A DNA stretch of 64,000 nucleotides from Petrosia ficiformis (lineage: Eukaryota > Porifera > Demospongiae > Haplosclerida > Petrosiidae), in contig OX345642.1 of the NCBI GenBank assembly GCA_947044365.1, positions 4,922,007 to 4,986,006 of the forward strand. Reading direction: 5' to 3'. Shown piece after piece: positions 24,301 to 36,300 of this stretch; positions within the stretch are counted from its first letter, which is position 1, and each line of letters starts with the position of its first letter. The translations under genes were made by a program, and so were the position numbers. Under the pieces are notes generated by a model, which searched no databases, was not told the DNA's origin, and saw only the letters and a program-made list of their open reading frames with translations.

Positions 24301-27300
24301 ATTAATCCATAATTTCATTTTCTCCAAGCCATTAAAATATAATTATATTACCATGTTAAAAATTTACTACATACATATAACACTCACCCCATTCTCACAA
24401 TTGTACATTCTAACAATTCTACAAAAAAAACAGAAAGGAATAAGAGTAGAGTGAATTAAAAATCAGTAAAACTCATTAGTTGGCAGAATACGCGAGAGCA
24501 ATAATAGTACATGTAGTTAGACACCAAGAACAGAGATTAATTAGTCTCAGACCACGAATTGTGAAGGATTTATGGGATTTCGTGCGTTAATAAATCTCTT
24601 AAATACCATTGGCTGATCAGGAGTGTAATTATATACTATAACAAAATTATATATAGAAACATGCATCCCTATTATCCTAGAATTATCCTAGAATAGACAG
24701 GGTAATGTCATCCCTGGCAATCCCTGGATTATACACCTGAAATTTGACTGTCTGTGGGGTGGTTGGACATGTGTGAAACTGAGCACGTGTGTTTTACGTG
24801 TAAACAATAGACAGCTGTTCCATTTCAACTTTATTACTGGAAGGTGAGAACAGAGAAATGGAGACTACCACAATGAACTTGATTAATTATATTACTGATA
24901 TCATCAGTGTACTAGATATGAATATGATATACCTGTATATGATATATATAAATTAATTATAACTACATATTTAATTATTAATTTTAATAAGGAATAATTA
25001 CAACATTGCAGTAAATTTTGAGTACTGTCTCCTTCTGAACACCATTCCTGCTGAAAATATCAATGTTGTAGATGAAACAAACAGTCATCACATATTTGAT
25101 CTACAATTTGCCAACAATTTATTGTACCGAGTCATTTAAAAATAGAATCAAAACAAGAATAATAAAAAACCATTTGAAAAAGTCAAAACTGAAAAAGCAC
25201 AGGAACAAGCTTGGAGTGGTACCTTGCTTTGGCTTAAATATCACTTCCACATTAAACACCACTTGTACATAACAACCTTATATAAGTATGTATAGCTAGA
25301 GTAAAGTCAAACCACCAAGAAGCAATATATATTTATGTACGGCAGTTATGTGGAAGTGGTATTTGATTTTGTTACCAAAGCAAGGTACCACCATAATTTT
25401 GTTCCTGTGCTTTTTTGGATTTTGATATAATAGTATATCCCTACATGCTCTTTCATTTTTAAAAATTTCTTTTTTATCCTTTTAAATATTATTATTACAA
25501 CATCTTGCATTATATGCATTCTTATACATAAGATTCTGTTGACTCAGATGTCCAACTGAGTGTTATGTGGAAAGGGCAAGAAGTGTTCAGCAGTTATTTT
25601 AATAACTACATGTAATAAATATAGAATAATAGATCATAGGTAGATGTAAAGAAATTCCAGTATGTTTTATTTTAGTATCAGTAGTACCTCATGCTTTGTT
25701 AAGTGAGCACTACATTTGAAATTTGTAATTGGAAAACATCAATTTTGTAAAAGAAATACATGTACAATAAATAGTTTTGTACGCAAAAAACAACTTATGA
25801 ATTGTCATAATTTAGCCAATCAAACAAACTGCAAGTCAAATACAACACATGATAATAAAAAGCTAGCTGGTATTTAGGTCACTGTAGTTGTTAACTAACT
25901 TACCCATCATAACATCCTGTTACAAGGAGTGACGGGTCTGAAGGGTGCCACTGTATCGTCTGTACCTAAAGGAATAATTAATAACCATGACTATAGGAAC
26001 TGATACCTTTATTTATACATGAAGAAGTAATACATATTTTCAATTTATCACTTCATCCAGCATTTTTTATAAACATCTGGCTGTAATGATATATGAAAAT
26101 AAAGCATTGATATCAGGCCTGACGGAAACAAATATAAATTGGTGAGCCCAAAACGAATACCCAAACTTCATTACATACTCCTAATAGATGTGTTGCCTGT
26201 GGACATATATGAAAGTTTTTTGCCTGACTTCATTGCAAACAAATGTATGAAGTGATAAATATTATTAAAAACAGGGTTATCGTATTGACGCTAGTGAGTC
26301 AAGCTTTGTGCCTATGCCATGTGGATAACATAGGCTAGCATAGCGCCCTCTCCAGAGCAAAGTAAACCAGCGATATGTCATGCACAATAGGTTCATGCGG
26401 TATACTATCAGCACGTTAGCGAAAAAAATGGTGCGGGCATGCCGAAAAAGTGGTGTGGGCATGGCTGCACCAGCCGTACAGCTTTCGTTAGCCCCAGATA
26501 TAATTATGCTCACTTTGCAGCATACATATATGTAGGTGAAAGATTATGGTCAGCTTCTGTATAGAAGGTGTAGTTAATGTTTGCCTATATTACTGTGTTC
26601 CACATATTTTTAAGTGCCCTACTTTGAGGCTAAAAGGCTTCAAGTAATCCCTCTTTGATCATCTAACAGTGTGAGCTATCAGTTGACTGGTGGTTTTATA
26701 CCCAAAATCTCATCAGAATCTAAAAATAGCAAGCGTGAGGCATCAAAACTGTTATGATAACTTTCGAACCAAAAGTCTTCATTAAAAGCCTAACATAGAA
26801 TTTACTTATTAGCAAATATACCTCTTCAAAAAATGAATTCATGGTTGGTTACCTGTGTTCAAGGTTTTATCTAGATATTTGTTTGAGGGGGTAGCTAATC
26901 TCACATGCTTACACACGAAAAATGTTTCTGGCTGACCACACCCACTTTTCCTTAAAGCACACTTATTTAATTAGTGCAATAACCTCATCGAGACTGAAAA
27001 GCTGAGAGTGATTATCTCAAAGGAAGATTTGTTTTGCAAACCCTTGTAGACACTATTCAGGAGTAGTATTACAATTACCTGAAGTTTCGAGGGGAAGCTC
27101 CCACTCCCGTTAGATAGAACCCTGGTGTTCATATAGAAGATTTTAATTACTTTGTACTTCCTATAATTATATCATTGATGAGTATAGCTGCCATAATGTT
27201 GAGTTAACAATGCTTTGACTGGTAAGGAAGATGTCTAGTACAATTAGTCATTTGGGAAGGTTTCATAAAAAAATACCAACATTACCTTGTTAGGATGCTG

Positions 27301-30300
27301 TAAACTTAATAGACATTTGAGTTCAGATAGGTCCCAAATCCGTGCAGTGTTGTCAGCACTAGCACTGGCTAATATACTTCTACAGAAAATATGTATACAA
27401 TAAATTTTAAAATAAAATCAAATAATATACATATACGTATATATATTAGGGCTGGGACAAAGGTTCAAACCTTTGGAACCTTCACAAAGGTTTACTGCTT
27501 TCGAATGCAATATACCCCTTCAGAGTCTTCATCTAACAATTCCATGTGTTTTAGTGCATGCGCAGTGTATTATTCACATGTGCTGTTCAAGCATGCGCAA
27601 TATACATGTGTGAAGTTTGTGAGTACACAATAGTGATGACTAGAGAATGAGCAGGTGATAGTAATGATGTTGTCCAATGAATCAGTACCTGGAACAGAGA
27701 GTGTCAGTCATTTGTATCTTTCAACATAAACTTTGTGATGATTATTCTATTTCACTTACAGTATTAATATTTTCTGTAGGAAAATGATGTCCAGAAGGAG
27801 ACTGCCCCCAAAGTTTACTGCAGAGTTTCATTGATTTATTATAATAATTATTATTCATAAAGGTGTGGTTACGCACATAATGGCTTATATTCATTAGTAA
27901 TTGTTGTGAAGTGGGTGGGGGAATATGTTGACTTGGTCAAGAAACAAAACAGTATAACAATTTATACAGCTAATTCAACTTTTAAAAAATTGTATTTGTG
28001 CTAAAACTATTTTGCTAGCTTTTGAAATGTAGAAATGCATTTTCATGAAAAAGATTAGTCTTGCAGGCCATGCCTGTTCACGAAAAAAAGAGAATGGTCT
28101 GGGTAAACTGTAACAGAAACTTTGGCTCTGCCAGAATGCTGGAAGCGCCAATCAAAATTGATGATGTGTTTGCGACCACAGAAACGGTCAACAACATGGA
28201 TGCCAAGGTGGTAAGGTTGATATAGTTAGTGTTCTTGATGAAGTAATACATAAATTGGGATACAGAGAGGTGAAGGAGCAGAAAGATGCAATTAAGATTT
28301 GTATGTGGTGAAGATGTTTTCATGTGCTTACCAACTGGGTGTATTTGTTTTTCAAGACAATGCTAAAGAAAGAAATGACAGAGCTAATGGGGTATCCACT
28401 ATCCAGGCGTTTCCTGATTTCGAATTGTTGACATGTACACTGCCTGTACCACCAGTAATGTAAAAGACACAATTCTTAACTCCTTCATTAATAAAGATGG
28501 GAAGCTACTGATCATTATTTGCATAGTTGGTTTTGGTATGGGTGTTGATTGGGCAAATGCCCAACATGTCATCCACTGGGGACCACCTACAGACACTGAA
28601 CGTTATATTCAAGAGACAGGACATGCTGGAAAGGATGGTGTTACTTGTTACACGCATAATTATTAATTATCAGTTCTTGTTAATAATTGATTTTTATATT
28701 AAGTCAGAAATTATGTAGACATGAATGTTTTACACAGAGTAACTAGAAAAAGATACAAGAATAATAAAAAACATTTCCAATAAAAATGAAAGAAGATGTA
28801 GGGATGTCAAAACCCAAAAAGCATGCGAACAAGGTTAGGTGGGACCCAAAATTAAACAAATCACTTTCACATAACCCTACATAAGTACTTACACTGCTAT
28901 AAAGCAAAATACAAAGAGCTGTACTTATGTAGGGTTATATGGAAGTGGTTTGTTTAATTTTTTGTTCTTTGATCCTTCCACCCTTTTGAGTAAGTGGGCT
29001 TCCACCTTTTATCAGGTGATATTATATATATTTTGCCACTATAGAGGAAGAACTCAAATAACTACAAACTTTGGTCTCGACTCGTGAATAGATCAAGTAC
29101 CCGGAAATGTTAGATTTCATATTAAAATAGAATTAAGCTGACATGATTTTTTGTCAGAGAATGCAGTAGTACTCCCTATGTAAGGATCGCTCAGAGAAAA
29201 AGATAGCCACCCATACATGTTAATTGCAAGTCATGAGCTGAAATCCCTGCTAATACATACAGCTAAGGCTTGATACATACTTAAATGTTGATATTAAGTG
29301 TTTTTACCACTAACAAATTAACAATACCTTCTATATACATGTAGATCATATTTACATTAGAGAACTGTTGAGTGGCAAGATTCTTGATCTGAGGTTCTCA
29401 TAATAATTGGGGCAAGCCTGAGCGAGCCCCACACTCATCGATTCAACAAGGACTGTGTCTATATATTTGTGGCGATACGACCATTCCGTAAATGTGGCAT
29501 ACAATTCGTATTACACGAAATTTTAATTTTACACAACATCACTTACATCATTATATCAGTTATCAGTTGCACGATGAAAAATGAATGACTTGCAGGCCAG
29601 CTAACAGTAGAGACGCAGATAGACGGACGAAGGCTGATACTCCAGAGCAATCAGCTGGTATCGGATGGGTACAATAATTACACAAAGCTTTATTATCATA
29701 GATCAACAGCCTATAGATAATTATAATTATGTAGTCTTGAAACCACGCTCATTGGCTTGCAGATCGACCATCCAGTTTACACATTCAGCCGGGCCGGCTA
29801 TAGCTAAAACTACACCCTGCCCAGTGCCGGATGCCCACCTCCCATACACCTGCTTCCCATCGGTATGCGATATGCATGGCCTACACATATATATAGCACT
29901 CGATCAGGCTCGCCCCAACAATGTTTCACATTCATCTAGTAATAACAATATCAGAGAGTACGGTAGTACTATCTATGTAGGGATGGCAGGCATGGAATAA
30001 AATGGCTGCCTATACATTTCAATTATTGCAAGTGATGAACTGAAATCTCTGGTAATATGTACAGGTAAGTTTTAATACACACATACCTATTCATATCTAG
30101 TGTTTTTATGACTACCAACACCTTCTAGATGGCCAAAATTGTCGTTAAGGTAGAGAGAACTGGCGAGTGGCCAAACTGGCAAAATCTTCATAATTATTAT
30201 CAAGTGTATATAATAGAAAGAGAGGAAGAGTATCGCACTTATAGCACAACCCTACGAAAAGTACTTGAGTTGAGAAGATGGTGAAAAGTACGTGCTAGAC

Positions 30301-33300
30301 CACAAGGTGGTGCACAAAGCCCAAGCATGTTTAACCCTTAGAAGACTGATGTCACATATGTGACATTTCACCCCTATATGGTTCACAGTGTGTTCCTAGC
30401 AATATGAAGCTCTCCAAATGCTTGTAATTGGTGTCAGACACAAGCCCATGAATATGGCTAAAAAAGTTGATGGTTTTTCGGCCCTCCTTTGGGCTAAATA
30501 ATGACTACGGGGGGAATTGTAAAGGGGGTGTTCGAAAGGGGTGCAGGCCCCTTGCCGCCCACACAAATGGTGGTTTCAGTGACCCTGCCCACGCACTCTG
30601 ATGGGTTCCTGAGGCATTTCGCTTGGTGTAAAACCTGAAATCATGGGTGTAGCTGGTACCGACATGCAGTGGGGTCATTTTGTTTGCCACAGTTCCAGTC
30701 AAAAGAGGGAGAGCACTGCATTTGATTTAATCCTACGAAGCGCTTGGGGACTTTTGAGTCCAGGTAAGCAAGTTGGTGGAACTAGTACTCAATGTTGGAA
30801 AAGGAGCCAAGTTTGGGGTAGAGAAAGTGAACGGTGGCCAAAATATATGCAATAGAGTCGCCAGGAAGATAGGAAGAATTTTGAAAAACAAGCTCAGTCC
30901 TCTAAGGGTTAATTAATAATCACGTGAATAGTGATATGCTAACATACCGGAGCTCGAAAGAGATATTCTATACAGGAAAAAATAGAACGGTCTAGGTAAA
31001 CTGTGACAGAAACGTTTGGCATCAGGAATGTGGAAATTAATATATCTGCATGACTGTTACATGTCCCTCACTGAGTATACTAAAATGGCAGCTGTTCGAT
31101 GATCTAAGTTAGTACAAAATATATTGACCCATTTATGTCATACGTTAAGATACTCTGTGTCTTATATGACGTTGTTCACATCTCTAGTAGCTATATTGAA
31201 GTGTATTGAAAACTTTCTGGAAATACACTGTGACATTTTTACTCCAGTGCCTTCTGTTGTTAATGGGCAAAAAATGCCTCAAGTGTGCTAAGGTTACGCA
31301 TTGTGTTTTCAGTATTCAATTCTGGAGAATCATGAGCTTTACAATAAACATTTCATGTTTATAATAAACTTCAACATTATCCCAAAACATGAACGTGTTA
31401 ACTCTCACCCAAGTGTTCCCAACTATGACAGTTGCATCAAATTATCATTGTTTCTCAACACCCAACTTTTTTGTTACAGTTATATTATATCCCAATAATT
31501 CAATTAATATCACAATACAAAATTAATATAGATATACCGCCTAGTTACCATACATCCCTATATCCACTTATGTAGAGAAATAAATGCACAAATATGAATA
31601 ATCAATAAACAGTTGAAAATATGTATACAAAATTTTGTATAATTGGTCATCCAATTAATCAGTTACATAGCATTTATTCTTTTTTTTGTACAAAGCCTTA
31701 CATGTATCACTATATATATGAATACTTTAAACTTCACATACCTTACATTCTGATTCCATGATAATCCCATGACAGCATCTGCATGACTATCAGAACATGC
31801 TTCAGTACTTGCACTATTACTTGACTAAGTAAAGAAGTAAAGCATATGAATAATCCACCGTTTGCTGCTTCAATGCAATTAATATTCCTTTCATCTTTCT
31901 TTGATATTTGATAATTTCTAGGAAAGACACTCAATGGCAGTACAAAATGGCCAATTTGACTTTAGCCAGAACTCCATCACTCAATGTTAACTACACAACT
32001 ATATGTGAAAGAATGGACCTTGCATACGAAATAATTTTGCCCAATGTTAATTGTTCACCATTCAGATTTTTTTACAGGAAGTCAAAGAAATTTACATGTA
32101 TAATTATACAGAAAGAACTATTATCAAGCTTCTTGATATATACCAAATCTCATTGGACTCCTACACAAAATGGTCAAATCACGACCAATTAAAGGTACAT
32201 GTAAGTGTTCAATCAAAGTTGTTTTGTGGGAAAAAGGTTCCTTTGTGCACATTTTGACAACTATAATACTATATCTATTCTAACACAACTATACTTATAA
32301 TTATAGAGAGGTAGATAATATCATCTGCATTTCTTCAAAGCAACCAGGATAGACAAAATAAAACATAGACCTAATTGACATAAGTGTTGTTAACAATAAC
32401 TAAAACTATTTCTATAAGTGATTGAATACATGTATATTTGTTAACAATAGCAATATACACAGGCAAAATTAGATGTGTCACAACAATGCATATAAAAAGC
32501 CAGATTCAAGTATTGTATTAATCAGGATTTCAATGCTTGACACCTGTATACTTATGAACAAAAATGTATAAATTAAAATTAATATCCTAATATCTAATAT
32601 CTTAATTACATTCGGTTTAATTATGCTATTATTATTGCTAAGATACCATCCCCATCTTGCTTCAATGCTGTTTTATCTCTATATACTCAATTTAACAATA
32701 ATATTATTACATGTAATTGTAGTCATGACAAATTTGATGTAATTGACCACTTTGATTTGACTGATGCATATAATTTTGATTCTGTGAGCAGAGAATAAAC
32801 TAGCTCACCAAAATTCTCAACCATTACTAACTAATTGCAGTGTGGACATTCTCTAAAAACAAACCAGCTTGTGGTTGGTAGCAATAAGGAAAAAGGTATA
32901 GCTTACCATTAACTTGCTTTTCTTCAAGTTTTTTTTCTTTGTGAGAACCTTAGTCGTGCTCTCACTTGCTCCAAGGACAAACATAGGTTCAGGTGCATCA
33001 ATTAAATCAATATCCCAAAATTCAATTATTGGAAGCATACTTCCAACAGCAATAAAGTTTCCTGTGCAAATAAATTCAATAATTACTGAGCAGTCAAAAA
33101 AACAAGGATTTTACTACTGTTTCGTACAAAACGAATTACAATGAACAAAGTGTTGCACTGAACCCTCACCACTGTGGTGTATTAAAGTGTACATGGGAGT
33201 AACTCATTTATGATAGCATGATGGCAAATGGCCTACACACGTTAATATTGAAATTTAACAAATTAAAGGAGTAGCTAAAGATCTTTGGTCTAAGCCTGAC

Positions 33301-36300
33301 TCCTCTGATACTCCAAACAGTCATTCAATAAGCTTGCATAATATGCAGAACTTAAAACAGTTATTACTGCATATATATAAAACAATAATAAAAAACATTT
33401 CCAATAAAATGAAAGATGTAGGGATGTCAAAACCCAAAAAGCATGCGAACAAGGTTAGGTGGGACCCAAAATTTAACAAACCACTTTTATGTAACACTAC
33501 CTAAGTACTTATAAGATCTCTACTTATGTAGGGTTTTATGGGAGTGGTTTGTTAAATTTTGGGTCCCACCTAACATTGTTCGCATGCTTTTCAGGTTTAG
33601 ACATCCCTACATCTTCTTTCATTTTATTTTAAATGTTTTTTATTATTCTTGTTTCCATTGTTTTTTTTTTCTGAACAGTCTGAATATTTCTTGCAGATTA
33701 CAGAAATACTGGTGTAAGTTATATATCATATGAAATCATTCAATCACAAATGCATTAAAGTTTGTTCATCAATGAAAGTCGGTCTTTTGTATATATCTGA
33801 ATTGATTATCATTCTCTTTCACTTACAGATCATGTCTATTCATTATTTCATATTTCACTTACACAACTGTCAGCAGTCTTACAAGAAGTAGTGTCAGTCA
33901 CTGTGTCAACAATTCACTATTTCAGTGCTTATCATAGTATATAATATTATTATAAAATAGTTCTATATTCATTATTATAACAATGTATTTCCTCACATAT
34001 GTTATTATGATTCCAGCACTTCAAGTACAGAAATGCGCATGCGCAATTAAATACCACGTGGGTTAATTAATGAAAATGGCGTCTGTTTTGAGATCAAATC
34101 TTTGTAGTAGTTGAGACTGTCTTCTTTCATAGTATCTGAAGATATCATCCTGCTACTTTAAGACCAGAATTTTACTGAGTGCGAATGGAATTGTGCTAGA
34201 ATCAATGTGATAGTTCAACAAACAAAAAAAATGATTTGTCTGAAAAATAATCATAATATAAATAATATGAAGCAGATTTTGCCAGTTTTGCCAGTTTTGC
34301 CACTCACCGGTTCTCTACCTTAACGACAATCTTTGGTCATCTAGACGGCCTTGGTAGTCATAAAAACACTAGATATGAATAGGTATGTGTGTATTAAACC
34401 CATCTGTATATATTACCAGAGATTTTAGCTCATCACTTGCAATTGAAATGTATGGGCGGCCATTTTTTTTCAGTGCCATCCCTACATAGAGAGTACTACC
34501 GTACTCTCTGATAATAGTATACAAATTAATTTAGTGATTGTTGGCTTTAATCTCTGCGTATTTTGTCAGTGGCACCACTTAAAGTTACGCATATACTTTG
34601 TTGCAGACTTTGTTGCAGACTTTCAGTATATATTCTTTTCTATTCCATTTATTCTCTCTTTCTTTTACAAAATGAAAGTACCAATGATGTAGAACCTTTA
34701 CTAATATAATGTAGATGTAATACATATCTCCTGAGATTAATAGTATATCCTTTCAACTGGAAACTGCTAAAATGTTCCATAGCACATGGAATACTGAGTA
34801 CATCCCAGTTCACAAGTCCAATCATGCATGTAATCCACCCAGGTAGTCTCCAATGTAACACAATGAAAGACAAAGTATGACTGACTACACACCATTCAAC
34901 TGTTGGTAATATGGCATTGCATTTACTGACAGCAGTAAGTTAGTTCTTAAGTTTTGAACCATTGCTGACAGTACTTATGCATGGTCCGAATTTTAGAATT
35001 CTTTGATGTATGTTGGAAGTGCAAGATATCTCAGGAACATGGAAACATGCCGTGTTTCTGGTAAGTTTCAGTCATGTTTTCTTACATGTTTCCTTGACAC
35101 ACATCAGGAAACCTCATAATTTGTAGTGTTCCCCTAGCTGGGCAGTTCTTGATATAACAGTCCAGGATACTTACTATTCTGGGAACAGGTGGTTCACCTC
35201 ACTTGGGACTTTCTGGGATGTCCTAGGTATCCCAGGATACTTAGTATTCCAGGATCAAAGGGTTCCCATCACTTGGGACTACCTGGGATGTCCTAGGTAT
35301 CCCAGGATACTTAGTATTCCGAAATCAGTGGTTTCCCATCCCTTGAGATGTCCAGGGTATCCTAGGATACTTAGTATTCCAGGACAAGTGGCTTTTGTTG
35401 TGCCATTGATATAAATCTGAATAAATTGTTTAAGAAGAACAGTTGAATGCTTGTTTGTCTGAGCAATTTAATGATTCAGAACATTGCATGTTTTATTTAT
35501 AACCAGCCGAAATGTCCTAATGCATACAGTGAATACTGTAATGATGCATCCCTACACTGCAATGGTTAATTACAAATAACAATTACAACAACCCAGGTAT
35601 GCTACATACAGGCAATACATGTACATGTGTTTGTGCTACTATATAGCAGCAAGCAATGCATGATAATATGTTGGAATACAAAATGGCATCCAATGGGTAT
35701 ATTGACTGTTAAGGTACAAAATTGCTACAGTACTTCTTCACGAGTTACAGTATCCCTCAATTATAGATTTCCGTAGCATTGTCATAATATATAACATAGT
35801 ATGTAGGTAATACGATTAAATGAAATGCATGCATTAACTAATTCATAACCCAACAAATGTTTTTTTATGGCTTGTAGGTCCATCCCTATAATTGCTTTCC
35901 ACGGAGTTTAATGTATATATATTTATATTTATATTTATATGTCTATGTCATTTGCGCGACTATGTGTTGTATACATAGTTAAGGAAGTTGCACCATACCA
36001 GGGGGGTCGGTCAATTAATGTGCATGGAACGCGCATTTGAGCTACAGACAAACAGGAATATTCAGAAAGGATGTAAAACTGCTAATAACTGTTGTATATA
36101 GCAGAGAAACGGTATATATAAATATTAAACAAGAATCTTTAGCAAGTAAGTATAATAAGTTTTTAAGTTTCAGACATGAGGAAGTCATCATTTAGAACCT
36201 TGAAGGAATACTTCAGTCAGTTCATCAAAGATCTGTGTACTGCAATGAGGCTTACACTTACTTCTTCAGGCCCCAGCTTTCAAGTACACAGAAAGGTAGA

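Noticed and set aside
24990..25060. Minus-strand NGVQKETVLKIYC as the missing PWP1 exon after exon 10
   Set aside because: The same wording appears at about 27780-27830 on the plus strand, so it is a repeat, and it lacks the PWP1 FDCR-type residues.
27449..27540. Possible hAT end TAGGGCTGGGACAAAGG
   Set aside because: No mirrored right end or target duplication found nearby; may be a truncated MITE.
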